Origin: Dyadobacter beijingensis DSM 21582
GTDB taxonomy: Bacteria; Bacteroidota; Bacteroidia; Cytophagales; Spirosomataceae
Assembly: GCF_000382205.1 (NCBI RefSeq)
Contig: NZ_KB907786.1
Location: 1,302,001-1,366,000, forward strand
DNA length: 64,000 nt
Direction: 5' to 3'
The notes beneath the pieces are model-generated. The model was not told the origin of the DNA and made no database searches. It worked only from the letters and a program-made list of their open reading frames with translations. Each line of letters starts with the position of its first letter. Within the stretch, counting starts at the first letter, position 1. Shown here piece after piece: positions 24,861 to 34,364 of this stretch. Position numbers and translations under genes: made by a program.

Positions 24861-26119
24861 ATACGCTTGAATGGCAGTTTTCCGAATTTTTCAACCGATT
24901 GACCGAACTCCGGGTATTGGTGCGCCGCTTCTTCGGGCGTCAATCCGCTGACGGCGGCTTCCCAGGCTTGCTGCAAGGCCGTTACACCCGCCGCAGCGCC
25001 GCCCGGATGGGCCATAATGCCGCCGCCCGCCATGTAAAGCAGGTCGGTCGTTTGTGTGCGACGGTAAGTTTCGAATGCCTGCCCGCCCCATTGCCCCGAG
25101 GATACCACCGGTAGCAATGGCTTACCCAGCGGCGCCGGATCGAGGCACGATGCGATGGAGCGCACGACGGAATCGTCCGATTCCCAGAACTTATTGTCAA
25201 TGCCATTCACATGCAGCTGGTCCACGCCTGCAAGCCGCCAGAGTTTTTGGTACGCCGGAAATTCAATGCCCAGCAGCGGGTGGCGGTTCAGCATACCCCA
25301 GCCGTTGCGGTGGCCGTGGATCGCCAGCTGGCCCAGGTCGCAAATGCGCCTGGTTGCTGAAAGGCCGACGCTGTTGATGCTTATCATCGCGCACGTTCCG
25401 CCCGATTGTACCACATAGTCGTATTTTCGGTGCATCGCGTCCATTTCATCGCTGATATTGAATGCGTACATCACCTTTTTGCCCGTCCGGTCGGCGTGGC
25501 GGTTGATGACCGCCATTACGGCTTCCACGCGGGTTTCAAACGGTGAATTTGCCGTCGAAGCCATGAGTTCGTCGTCTTTCACGAAATCGATACCGGCTTC
25601 GGCCAGCGTTTGTACCATACCGGCCGTTTGCTCGGGTGCGAGGCCTACGCTGGGTTTGATAATCGTGCCGATTAGCGGTCTTCCAGCCGGGGCGCCGGTC
25701 AGAGCGCGGCAGCCGCCGATACCGAAATGCGGGCCGTGATAATGCTCGGCATAATGCTCCGGAAAATGAATGTCCATGAGTTTTAGCCCCGTAAACTGCC
25801 TGATTTCGTACAGGTTCCCTTGTAATGTTGATACCAGTGCCGGCAGGTTCTGGCCGAAGTTTTCGATGGACCACGATACGTCCACCAATGCCCGTCGATA
25901 GCGCCCGTCGGGCGAGGACGCGCCGGGAATTGCGGGCTCGCTTACGGTTTCCAATACTTCTATCTGCTCCACGCGTGCGGCAAACCGGCTTTTGAGTTCT
26001 TCCGTTTCGCCCGGTACGGTCACGAAGGTGCCCGATGATTGTTCCCCCGCGAGTACTTCTGCCGCTTTTTCGACCGCGTAGGGCGTTTCGATGTAGTAGC
26101 GTGCGGTAATTCTTTCCAT
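24857..26119 (-). CDS. RuBisCO-like protein (form IV), candidate 3-oxo-isoapionate-4-phosphate enzyme
   Basis: A RuBisCO large-subunit homologue of 420 residues from the ATG at 26119. The barrel contains GTIIKPSVGL: Lys155 corresponds to RuBisCO Lys175, but the residue matching Lys177 is Ser157. FVKDDELMAS supplies the carbamylation Lys181 and metal ligands Asp183 and Glu184, so metal binding looks intact. SSGQWGGQ and MAGGGIMAHPGG match the phosphate-binding loops. This mixture marks a RuBisCO-like protein that enolises a phosphorylated sugar acid rather than fixing CO2. With the coupled DUF1537 kinase the best precedent is the D-apionate route, where such proteins decarboxylate or transcarboxylate 3-oxo-isoapionate 4-phosphate. 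Related proteins in sulphur salvage are an alternative but usually have other neighbours. Confidence 0.9.
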   Translation of the reverse strand: MERITARYYIETPYAVEKAAEVLAGEQSSGTFVTVPGETEELKSRFAARVEQIEVLETVSEPAIPGASSPDGRYRRALVDVSWSIENFGQNLPALVSTLQGNLYEIRQFTGLKLMDIHFPEHYAEHYHGPHFGIGGCRALTGAPAGRPLIGTIIKPSVGLAPEQTAGMVQTLAEAGIDFVKDDELMASTANSPFETRVEAVMAVINRHADRTGKKVMYAFNISDEMDAMHRKYDYVVQSGGTCAMISINSVGLSATRRICDLGQLAIHGHRNGWGMLNRHPLLGIEFPAYQKLWRLAGVDQLHVNGIDNKFWESDDSVVRSIASCLDPAPLGKPLLPVVSSGQWGGQAFETYRRTQTTDLLYMAGGGIMAHPGGAAAGVTALQQAWEAAVSGLTPEEAAHQYPEFGQSVEKFGKLPFKRI

Positions 26120-26361
26120 TGTTTCGATCAATCCTATTTAATGCTTACGAATGTAGCTCATTTTAATTCGATTTAAAGCGCATTTTGCAATGCATTTACG
26201 CGTCCCGAAGTGACAAAAACTGTTTTACAACAACTTTTTATTAAAATAAGACAGAAATTATTTACAAATATTTTTTTAAACTAAAATTTTTCCTACTTTT
26301 CGTAAAAATTAGAATAAAAAAGAAAGAAAAAGAAAATCACTACTTTCCCTAACCGTTCGAA
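26120..26361. promoter_or_regulatory. Divergent promoter region, RuBisCO-like operon / PUL 2
   Basis: AT-rich gap between two divergent operons. On the minus strand TACATTCG (26155-26148) resembles the -7 element TAnnTTTG, would start the transcript near 26141 and leave a leader of about 22 bases for the RuBisCO-like gene. On the plus strand TACTTTTC (26294-26301) is the best -7 candidate for SusC, preceded by T-rich DNA but no clear TTTG. Shared control of the two operons is possible from this layout. Confidence 0.4.
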
Positions 26362-29300
26362 ATGTTTATGAAACAACTCTTACGCATCATGCTGGCATGT
26401 TGGCTCGTCGTCCCGGCGGTACATGCGCAGACCCTGTCCGTGAAAGGAAGGGTAACGGGTGTGAGCGATGCCGACCCGCTGCCGGGTGTGAGCGTCGTGA
26501 TCAAAGGAACGCAGCGCGGCACGACTACGAACACCGACGGCGCATTCCAGATCGACGTGCCGGATCAGGCTACTGTGCTGGTATTCAGTTTTGTAGGTTA
26601 CAAATCAGTAGAAGAGACGGTCGGTGCGCGTGCCGACATTGGCGTAAGGCTTGTGCCTGAAAACAAATCGCTCGAAGAGGTGGTCGTGGTGGGTTACGGA
26701 ACGCAGAGCAAACGGGCGGTGACCGGCTCGGTGATTTCCATTAATTACGACAAGTTCAAAGACCGTTCGTTCAGTAATGTGACCCAATCGCTCGCCGGGA
26801 CATTGCCAGGGGTAAATATCTCGCAATCGCAGGGGGCGCCGGGCGCTTCGCCGGTCATCAAGATACGCGGGATCAGTTCGATCACGGCTGGAACGAATCC
26901 GCTCATTGTAGTCGATGGTGTACCTTTGGAAAATTTCAATCTGAACCTCATCAACCCGCAGGACATCGAGTCGATCGAGGTTTTGAAGGATGCTTCGTCG
27001 GCCGCCATTTACGGTTCGCGCGGTTCAAGCGGGGTGGTGATCGTGACGACCAAAACCGGCAAGCCGGGCAAGGTGAATGTGAGCGCGAATGTGGAGTACG
27101 GCTCGCAGAAGGTGACGCGCAGGGTGAAAATGATGGATGCGCAGCAATATATCGAGACTTATATAGATGCCAAAAACAACGCATGGACAGCCCAGGGCGG
27201 TAAAGCGAGCGACCCCAACAGCTTGCGGCCAGCGACGCTGCGCATTCCGGAGGACTTTACCAACAATCCGCAACAGTTCGGCAAAGGTACCGACTGGCAG
27301 GACGTGATGTTCCGCACGGCGCCTTCGTTTACCGCTCAGGTGACCGTTACGGGTGGCACCGAGAAAACGCAATACATGTTTTCGGGCGCTTACCTGGACC
27401 AGACTGCCGTACTCGACGCCAACTATTACAAGCGGCTCGCGGTACGTTCGAACCTCAAAACACAAATTAGCAAACGGTTGAGTGCGGGGATGAATATCGG
27501 CATTACCTCCATTTTCGACCGCACGGACGGAACCCAGGGCAAGAGCGATGTGATCAGCCTTGGCCTGCAAAGCGACCCGATTTTCCCGGTATACAATGAA
27601 AACGGCAACCTCGGTTTCCGCGACCCGAACTCGACGTGGTTCCGGTTCACCCAATTTGCCGACATGAACCTCTGGCACCCGTACTCGCTCACACGCGAGG
27701 TGGACAAGGGCCGGAAGTCGTTCAACACGCTGGCGACGGGTTACCTTGAATATGAAATCCTGGATGGATTGCGGTTCAGGACGAGCCTGAGCGGCAACCT
27801 GTACAACACGCGCAGCAATTTTTATTGGAATGACAAACAAAAATACGGCTACTCGGCCGTGCTCGCCGCCCAAGGCAATGCAGGCGACGCGTATATGCTG
27901 AACTGGCTGAGCGAGAATACCTTAAACTATGATAAAAAGATAGGTGAGCATTCGTTTACCGGACTATTGGGCTACACGAGCCAGAAGCAGCGCGACGAAA
28001 CGATGTACGTGGCCGCGAACAATTTTCCGAACGACCTCGTGCATACTTTGAACGCGGGAACGGTAACTGCAGGTAATACGACAGCCAGTGAATGGTCGCT
28101 GCTCTCGTACCTCGCGCGGGTGCAGTATAATTTCAAAAACCGCTATTTCCTGGCGGGAGCGTTACGTCGCGACGGGATGTCACGCTTTGGGGAGAACAAC
28201 AAATGGGGGTATTTTCCCTCGGTATCGGCAGGTTGGCTGCTATCCGACGAGGCATTCATGTCGGGTGTCACGGCGGTGAACAACCTGAAACTCCGTGCAA
28301 GCTATGGGGTGACGGGCAACAACCAGATCCCGAACTACGGGGCGATCAGTCTGCTGGCCGCGGCGCAATATGTGAATGGTCAGAACCTGGCTAACGGATT
28401 GAAAGTGAGTAGTCTGGCGAACCCTGATTTGAAATGGGAGAAGACCAACCAGTTCAATGTGGGCGTGGATCTGGGTCTTTTCAATAACCGCATTAACCTC
28501 TCGGCGGAGTTTTACAACTCAATTACCCGCGACATGCTGCTCTTCGTTCCCGTGCCGGACATTACCGGCTTCTCGACCCAGCTGACCAACATCGGTAAAA
28601 TGCGTAACCGCGGCGTGGAATTGAATATTTCATCCAAAAACCTCACAGGTGCCGTCACCTGGTCGACCGATTTCAACATTTCCAGGAACCGCAATAAGGT
28701 GCTGCAACTGGGCCCTGGCAATGCACCGATCCAGTATGTGGACAACGTCGTAACGGTGCGCACCGAAGTGGGCCAGCCGGTTTCCAACTTCTATGGCTAC
28801 ATTTTCGACGGTGTTTTCAAAAACCAGGCGGAAATCGATGCTTACCCGCACCACGCCAGCACGACGCCGGGCGACCCGAAAGTGCGCGACGCGAATGGCG
28901 ACGGCAAAATCACCGATGCCGACCGGACCATTTTGGGTAATTATCAGCCGGATTTTATCGCAGGTATCACGAATACGGTGGGCTACAAGGGTTTTGAGCT
29001 GTCGTTCCTCTTCCAGGGATCGTTTGGCGGCGAGATCGCGAACAACAATGTGCGGTACCTGGGCACCTGGGACAACGGGCGGAATTTTTTCGAAAGTATG
29101 TATAACTACTGGCGGTCGGAGAGCAATCCCGGCGACGGGAAGCATTTCAAGCCGTCTGTAAACTACCTCGGTTTGCAAAAGCAGTTTTCTTCGTATTGGG
29201 TGGAAGATGCGTCGTTCGTTCGGTTGCGCAATGTGCGGGTGTCGTATGCGGTGCCTGCGAAATGGGCTTCGAAGCTGAAAATGAGCGGTGCGCGGGTGTA

Positions 29301-29514
29301 TGTGAATGCGGAGAATGTGCATTTGTGGAGCAAGTATATCGGCTACGATCCGGAGAATACTACTTATGGGACCACTTCCTATTCGTCGAGCATGGAGACT
29401 TCCAGCTCGTACAGCAGCGGCAATGCGCCGGTCCCGGGGGCATTTCAGGGAGTTGACTATGGATCGTATCCTTTGCCGCGGGTAATTACTGTTGGGATTA
29501 AGGCTGATTTCTGA
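26362..29514 (+). CDS. SusC/RagA-family TonB-dependent transporter, PUL 2
   Basis: An outer-membrane oligosaccharide importer of 1050 residues. The leader MFMKQLLRIMLACWLVVPAVHAQ (a second ATG lies two codons in) is followed by the carboxypeptidase-D-like domain (about 26-98), the plug beginning at SLEEVVVVGYGTQ, and the barrel, which ends ITVGIKADF. Canonical plug motifs IRGISSITAGTNPLIVVDG and VLKDASSAAIYGSRGSSGV are intact. There is no STN domain. The SusD partner follows after 76 bases, a slightly larger gap than in the other two pairs. Transcribed divergently from the RuBisCO-like operon. The GH140 and GH127 genes downstream suggest a pectin, possibly rhamnogalacturonan II, substrate. 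Confidence 0.97.
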   Translation: MFMKQLLRIMLACWLVVPAVHAQTLSVKGRVTGVSDADPLPGVSVVIKGTQRGTTTNTDGAFQIDVPDQATVLVFSFVGYKSVEETVGARADIGVRLVPENKSLEEVVVVGYGTQSKRAVTGSVISINYDKFKDRSFSNVTQSLAGTLPGVNISQSQGAPGASPVIKIRGISSITAGTNPLIVVDGVPLENFNLNLINPQDIESIEVLKDASSAAIYGSRGSSGVVIVTTKTGKPGKVNVSANVEYGSQKVTRRVKMMDAQQYIETYIDAKNNAWTAQGGKASDPNSLRPATLRIPEDFTNNPQQFGKGTDWQDVMFRTAPSFTAQVTVTGGTEKTQYMFSGAYLDQTAVLDANYYKRLAVRSNLKTQISKRLSAGMNIGITSIFDRTDGTQGKSDVISLGLQSDPIFPVYNENGNLGFRDPNSTWFRFTQFADMNLWHPYSLTREVDKGRKSFNTLATGYLEYEILDGLRFRTSLSGNLYNTRSNFYWNDKQKYGYSAVLAAQGNAGDAYMLNWLSENTLNYDKKIGEHSFTGLLGYTSQKQRDETMYVAANNFPNDLVHTLNAGTVTAGNTTASEWSLLSYLARVQYNFKNRYFLAGALRRDGMSRFGENNKWGYFPSVSAGWLLSDEAFMSGVTAVNNLKLRASYGVTGNNQIPNYGAISLLAAAQYVNGQNLANGLKVSSLANPDLKWEKTNQFNVGVDLGLFNNRINLSAEFYNSITRDMLLFVPVPDITGFSTQLTNIGKMRNRGVELNISSKNLTGAVTWSTDFNISRNRNKVLQLGPGNAPIQYVDNVVTVRTEVGQPVSNFYGYIFDGVFKNQAEIDAYPHHASTTPGDPKVRDANGDGKITDADRTILGNYQPDFIAGITNTVGYKGFELSFLFQGSFGGEIANNNVRYLGTWDNGRNFFESMYNYWRSESNPGDGKHFKPSVNYLGLQKQFSSYWVEDASFVRLRNVRVSYAVPAKWASKLKMSGARVYVNAENVHLWSKYIGYDPENTTYGTTSYSSSMETSSSYSSGNAPVPGAFQGVDYGSYPLPRVITVGIKADF

Positions 29515-29590
29515 TGCCACGAAGACACCGCTGCGGCGGGCCGCGAATAAGCACGAATGCGCTTCGCGTTCCTTCGCGTCAACAAAAAAC

Positions 29591-31012
29591 ATGAACACAA
29601 TGAAAAAACATATCAAAACCATAGCCCTCGCGGCGTTGATGCTGACTACCTGGGCGTGCAAGGACTCTTTTCTCGAACTGGCGCCGGTTTCCAACCCCAG
29701 CGCAGAGAATTTTTACAAAACAAAATCGGATTTCGACATTGCTGCCAATGCGGCCTACAATACGCTGTATACGGTTTACCACCCGCAGGGACCGGTTTCG
29801 TATGCCGGCGAGCTGATGTCAGATAACGTGACGATCTTCAATATTTCGGGCAACCAGGCCGATAAATGGCAGTTTCGCGACTACACGCTCGCGCCTGCTA
29901 ACACGATGGTGTACCAGTTCTGGCAGGATTTCTACCGGTCGATCTATAACCTGAACATCATTCTCGATAAGATACAGAATGCCGACCTCGATGCCACCTA
30001 CAAAGCCCAGACGCAGGGCGAAATGCTGTTCCTGCGCTCGCTGTACTATTATAATATGGTGCAGCTCTGGGGCGATGTTCCGCTGGTAACCCGGCCCGTG
30101 AGCGCCGCCGAGGCCTACGACATCGTGCGGTCGCCCGCATCGGAGATTTATGCGCAGATTGTGAAGGACCTGGCGGAAGCTAAAACCAAACTGCCCGCGA
30201 CGGCAACGATCACGGGGCGTGCGACCAAAGGTGCCGCGCAGACGCTTTTGGGCAAGGTGTACCTCGCTACCGGCGATAAAACCAATGGGGTGAAAGAGCT
30301 GAAAGAAGTTTACGACAGCAAGCAATACGACTTGCTGCCATCCTATGCATCGCTTTGGGACCCCAAAACGAAGAATACGAAGGAGTCGATCTTCGAAATC
30401 CAGTTCCTGGGCGGGTCCGCAACTTCGCCTTACAGCAACTATTATCTTGAATTTTTCCCCAATTCCAATGCGTTGGGCTTCTACGGCGCGGGTATGAACC
30501 AAGTGGTGGAGGATATTTGGAATGAATACGAAAAAGGCGACGGTCGCCGCGAGGCTTCCATCGATACCGGTTTTACGGATGCGAAAGGGAATTTTACCAA
30601 AGCGAAATTTCCTAAAAAATGGCAGGACAAAACCGCCCCGCTGATCAACCAGAACATTGCCGCGAACAACAACTTCATGGTCCTCCGCTACGCCGACCTG
30701 CTGCTGCTGCTCGCCGAAGCGACCGGCGAAGCTACCTATCTGAACCAGGTGCGCAAGCGTGCCGGGCTGCCGCTATACGGCGAGAGCGGCTATCCTGCGA
30801 AATACAATACCCTGGCCCTGGCCGTAGAGCACGAGCGCCGCGTGGAGCTCGCCTTTGAATTCCACCGCTGGTTCGACCTCAAACGGACCAACCGCGTGAT
30901 AGATGTGCTGGCCGCGAAAGGTAAACCGGTGACGCAGAACAAGCTGGTGTTCCCCATCCCGAACATCGTCCGGGACCAGAATGCAAAAATCACCCAGAAT
31001 GCTGGTTATTAA
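29591..31012 (+). CDS. SusD/RagB-family surface lipoprotein, PUL 2
   Basis: Glycan-binding partner of the SusC encoded upstream, 473 residues from the ATG at 29591 (another ATG three codons later is equally possible). The leader MKKHIKTIALAALMLTTWAC ends in a lipobox, followed by KDS, typical of surface-exported Bacteroidota lipoproteins. SusD landmarks include MLFLRSLYYYNMVQLWGDVP, ASEIYAQIVKDLAEAKTKLP, the helix EHERRVELAFEFHRWFDLKR and the ending ITQNAGY. The open frame extends upstream of 29591 without a plausible leader, so that part is excluded. The GH140 gene starts 22 bases after its stop. Confidence 0.95.
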   Translation: MNTMKKHIKTIALAALMLTTWACKDSFLELAPVSNPSAENFYKTKSDFDIAANAAYNTLYTVYHPQGPVSYAGELMSDNVTIFNISGNQADKWQFRDYTLAPANTMVYQFWQDFYRSIYNLNIILDKIQNADLDATYKAQTQGEMLFLRSLYYYNMVQLWGDVPLVTRPVSAAEAYDIVRSPASEIYAQIVKDLAEAKTKLPATATITGRATKGAAQTLLGKVYLATGDKTNGVKELKEVYDSKQYDLLPSYASLWDPKTKNTKESIFEIQFLGGSATSPYSNYYLEFFPNSNALGFYGAGMNQVVEDIWNEYEKGDGRREASIDTGFTDAKGNFTKAKFPKKWQDKTAPLINQNIAANNNFMVLRYADLLLLLAEATGEATYLNQVRKRAGLPLYGESGYPAKYNTLALAVEHERRVELAFEFHRWFDLKRTNRVIDVLAAKGKPVTQNKLVFPIPNIVRDQNAKITQNAGY

Positions 31013-31034
31013 CAGGTTCCCTGCTTTTCGACGC

Positions 31035-32486
31035 ATGAACTTTAAACGCACAAACTTACAATTCGCAATGCTCCTTTGTGCCGGCCTGATCGCCGGCACA
31101 AAGCCTGTTTACGGGCAGTCGAAAATGCTCAATATCTCGGAAAACAAGCGGTTTTTTACGGACGCGAAGGGTAAGCCGTTCTTCTGGCTGGCCGACACCG
31201 GCTGGCTGCTTTTCACGCGCCTCACCCGCGAGGATGCCGATCGCTATCTGGCTGATCGACAGCGGAAAGGCTTCAATGTGGTGCAGGTAATGGTAGTGCA
31301 GGCGCTCCGGTCGGCGAATGTGTACGGCGATTCTGCGCTTGTCCACCGCGACCTCGGCTTGCCGAATGTGACGGAAGGGGCTGCTTACGACGACCCGGCG
31401 CAGTACGACTACTGGGACCACGTCGATTACATTGTGGATAGGGCGGCGGAAAGGGGCATTATCGTTGGCATGGTGCCCATTTGGGGTAATGCGGTGAAAA
31501 ACGGCAGGACGAGCGCGGCGCAGGCCAAAGCCTATGCTGCGTTTCTCGCACACCGCTACCGAAACCGCCCAAATATCGTGTGGCTCAACGGCGGCGATAC
31601 CCGCGGCGACGTCGTCCCGGATGTGTGGGAAGCGATCGGCAGCACGCTGCGTGCGGAAGATCCGAACCATTTGATTACCTACCACCCCTTCGGCCGGACG
31701 CAGTCTTCCACCTGGTTTCATAGCCGTGAGTGGTTGGATTTCAATATGTTCCAATCCGGGCACCGCACTTATGCGCAGGATAACGAGCCTCAGGATCTGC
31801 GTTATGGCGAAGACAACTGGCGGTATGTGGAGGCGGATTACGCCCGCCGGCCTGCGAAGCCGGTGCTTGATGGCGAGCCATCGTACGAAAACATCTGGCA
31901 CGGGCTGCATGACAAAACGTTACCGGTATGGACGGCCGACGATGTACGGCGGTATGCGTACTGGTCCGTGTTTGCGGGGGCGTGCGGGTTTACGTACGGG
32001 AACAATGCGGTAATGCAGATGCGTCACGCACGCGGATATCCGGGTAATGCGCCTGCGATACAAGCAAATGTGTCACCGGTTATTGCGAATGATCAATCGG
32101 CTTTGCAGGCAAAGTTGCCTTCCTGGGAAGAAGCCATCGATGATCCCGGTGCCGGACAAATGGTGTATTTGAAAAATCTGATGCTTTCCAAATCCTACTT
32201 CGACCGGGTGCCCGACCAATCGCTGCTGGCGGAGAATGGCGGGCGTTATGACCGGCTGCTGGCCACGCGCGGGAAAGATTATGCGTTGATATACACCTGG
32301 AACGGCCGCGAAATGCAGGTGAAAATGGGTAAAATTACTGGTAAGAGGTTGAAGGCTAGCTGGTTTGATCCAAGAACGGGTAAGATGACGGTGATTGGGA
32401 AATTTGAAAATAAAGGAATCAAGACATTTAACCCGCCGGGGGAGGTTAGAAACGGGAACGATTGGGTTTTGGTGTTGGAAAAATAG
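31035..32486 (+). CDS. GH140-family glycoside hydrolase, candidate apiosidase
   Basis: A 483-residue exported enzyme (signal peptide ends near VYGQ at residue 28). It consists of a DUF4038 TIM barrel (about 35-370) and a C-terminal collagen-binding-like beta domain. The founding GH140 enzyme, BT1012, releases D-apiose from rhamnogalacturonan II using Asp187 and Glu284. Here the matching motifs WLNGGDTRGD and LDGEPSYENI place Asp188 and Glu281, essentially the same spacing. Other barrel motifs are PFFWLADTGWLLF and CGFTYGNNAVMQMRH. Apiosidase activity is therefore a good hypothesis, supported by the RuBisCO-like/DUF1537 operon divergent from this PUL. The DUF4038 family is broad, so another pentosidase activity remains possible. 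Confidence 0.87.
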   Translation: MNFKRTNLQFAMLLCAGLIAGTKPVYGQSKMLNISENKRFFTDAKGKPFFWLADTGWLLFTRLTREDADRYLADRQRKGFNVVQVMVVQALRSANVYGDSALVHRDLGLPNVTEGAAYDDPAQYDYWDHVDYIVDRAAERGIIVGMVPIWGNAVKNGRTSAAQAKAYAAFLAHRYRNRPNIVWLNGGDTRGDVVPDVWEAIGSTLRAEDPNHLITYHPFGRTQSSTWFHSREWLDFNMFQSGHRTYAQDNEPQDLRYGEDNWRYVEADYARRPAKPVLDGEPSYENIWHGLHDKTLPVWTADDVRRYAYWSVFAGACGFTYGNNAVMQMRHARGYPGNAPAIQANVSPVIANDQSALQAKLPSWEEAIDDPGAGQMVYLKNLMLSKSYFDRVPDQSLLAENGGRYDRLLATRGKDYALIYTWNGREMQVKMGKITGKRLKASWFDPRTGKMTVIGKFENKGIKTFNPPGEVRNGNDWVLVLEK

Positions 32487-32490
32487 GCTT

Positions 32491-34323
32491 ATGCGAAAGG
32501 AATTATTACAGATGACGGCATTATGCCTGGCTGCCGGCGCGCTGAATGCGCAGGATACGATCCGGTATTCGGGCAAAACGCTCGTGAATGTGGACTACCA
32601 TCACGGACAACTCAGTCCGGCCATCGGCGTGCATTCGTACCAGACATTGCGGGCCAACCGCACCGATGCCGGCAAGGATTCGGCCATTACCTGGACCTAC
32701 AACCACGCGCCGATGCTGGCCTATTGGAACGGTACATTTTACCTGAATTACCTCAGCAATCCCATGGGCGAGCACATTCCGCCGGGCCAAACGCTTTTGC
32801 AGACTTCGAAAGACGGCAAAACCTGGACCAAACCAGTTGCTGTTTTCCCGCCTTATAAAATCCCCGACGGCACGAAAAAGGAAGGCCATCCCGGCGTGGC
32901 GAAGGATTTGTACGCGGTGATGCACCAGCGTATGGGTTTTTATGTATCCAAAAGCAACCGGCTGCTCACATTAGGCTATTTCGGCATGGTACTCGACGCG
33001 AAAGACGATCCGAACGACGGTAACGGCATCGGCAGGGTCGTGCGGGAAATCAACAAAGACGGTACTTACGGACCGATCTATTTCATCCGGCACAATGCCT
33101 CGTGGAAGCAGGCATCGGATTACCCGATGTATACCAAAAGTGCCGACAAGGGTTTTGTGGAGGCTTGCGAGGAGCTGTTAGCCAATAAATTAGTAACCCA
33201 GCAATGGGTAGAGGAGGCCGACCGCAACGACCCGCTCGTGAGTTTGAAAGGGGAGTACAAGGCATTTAGTTACTACCACTTACCGGACGGCCGTGTGGTG
33301 GGGCTTTGGAAAAATGCATTGACCAGTATCAGTAAAAACGACGGCAAAACCTGGCTGTATAACCCGAAGCGTGCGCCGGGCTTTGTGAACAGCAATGCGA
33401 AAATATGGGGGCAAAAAACGTCGGACGGTAAGTATGCGACGGTGTATAATCCCTCGGAATTCCGCTGGCCGCTGGCGGTTTCGGTGAGCGACGACGGTTT
33501 GAACTACAAAAACCTGCTGTTGGTGAACGGGGAAATTACCTCGATGCGCTATGGCGGCAACTACAAATCCTACGGTCCGCAGTATGTGCGCGGCATTTCG
33601 GAAGGCGACGGCACCCCGCCCGATGGCAATCTCTGGGTAACATACAGCATGAACAAAGAGGATATCTGGGTTTCGGAAATTCCGGTGCCGGTGCGCGATA
33701 AGGCCGGAAAGCATGCCGCCGACCGTTTTGCACAAATGCCGGAAGGCAAGGAGCTGGTCGAATGGAATATTTACAGCCCATTGCAGGCGCCGGTTGCTAT
33801 TGGTAAGGGAGGTAATGGTAAGGTGTTGATTATTAAAGATAAAGATCATTTTGACTATGCGCGGGTCGAGCGTGTTATTCCCGCTACGCAGAAGCTGATC
33901 GCGGAATTTTCCGTCACGCCGGGACAGAGCAATACCGGTTTGCTCGATATCGAATTCCTCGATGCGAAGGGTACGCCGGGCATTCGTCTGTCTTTTGATT
34001 CGACGGGCGTCTTCCGGTTGAAAGCCGGGTACCGCAACAAAACGCTGCTCGAATACCGGAAGGGCCAGCGCTACGACATCAAGGTACAGGCCAATACGAC
34101 CACACGCCTGTACAGCGTCGTCGTCAATGGCAAGCAGGTCGGTAACGGCGTGTTATTTGCGCCGCTGGAATCGGTGAGCCGCATTGCATTCCGTACCGGC
34201 GATACGCGCCGTTTCCCGGACGCCGACACACCGACGGATCAGATGTATGACCTGCCGAATGGCGGTTTGAGCGATCCGGAGGCTGTTTTTGAAATAGATT
34301 ACCTGGTTACTAAGTCATTTTAA
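32491..34323 (+). CDS. Secreted sialidase-like propeller with C-terminal beta-sandwich
   Basis: A 610-residue exported protein starting at the ATG at 32491, four bases after the GH140 stop (frame extends upstream inside GH140 but has no leader there). The signal peptide ends near ALNAQ. The first 430 residues form a beta-propeller with Asp-box-like motifs (TSKDGKTWTKP, SKNDGKTWLYNP, SVSDDGLNYKN) and a His-rich entry strand (VDYHHGQLSPAIGVHSY, WTYNHAPMLAYWNG). The C-terminal 170 residues resemble a LamG/concanavalin-type sandwich (IAEFSVTPGQSNTGLLDIEF). No FRIP motif is seen, so it is probably not a neuraminidase. GH33 includes enzymes for ketodeoxy sugars of rhamnogalacturonan II, which would fit the context but is speculative. 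Confidence 0.75.
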   Translation: MRKELLQMTALCLAAGALNAQDTIRYSGKTLVNVDYHHGQLSPAIGVHSYQTLRANRTDAGKDSAITWTYNHAPMLAYWNGTFYLNYLSNPMGEHIPPGQTLLQTSKDGKTWTKPVAVFPPYKIPDGTKKEGHPGVAKDLYAVMHQRMGFYVSKSNRLLTLGYFGMVLDAKDDPNDGNGIGRVVREINKDGTYGPIYFIRHNASWKQASDYPMYTKSADKGFVEACEELLANKLVTQQWVEEADRNDPLVSLKGEYKAFSYYHLPDGRVVGLWKNALTSISKNDGKTWLYNPKRAPGFVNSNAKIWGQKTSDGKYATVYNPSEFRWPLAVSVSDDGLNYKNLLLVNGEITSMRYGGNYKSYGPQYVRGISEGDGTPPDGNLWVTYSMNKEDIWVSEIPVPVRDKAGKHAADRFAQMPEGKELVEWNIYSPLQAPVAIGKGGNGKVLIIKDKDHFDYARVERVIPATQKLIAEFSVTPGQSNTGLLDIEFLDAKGTPGIRLSFDSTGVFRLKAGYRNKTLLEYRKGQRYDIKVQANTTTRLYSVVVNGKQVGNGVLFAPLESVSRIAFRTGDTRRFPDADTPTDQMYDLPNGGLSDPEAVFEIDYLVTKSF

Positions 34324-34364
34324 TTCGGATTTTGCAGGAATGCGGGGCCCGTTTGTGAAAATAT

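Noticed and set aside
24857..26119. True CO2-fixing RuBisCO
   Set aside because: The residue equivalent to Lys177 is Ser and the loop sequences differ from forms I-III, and no phosphoribulokinase is nearby.
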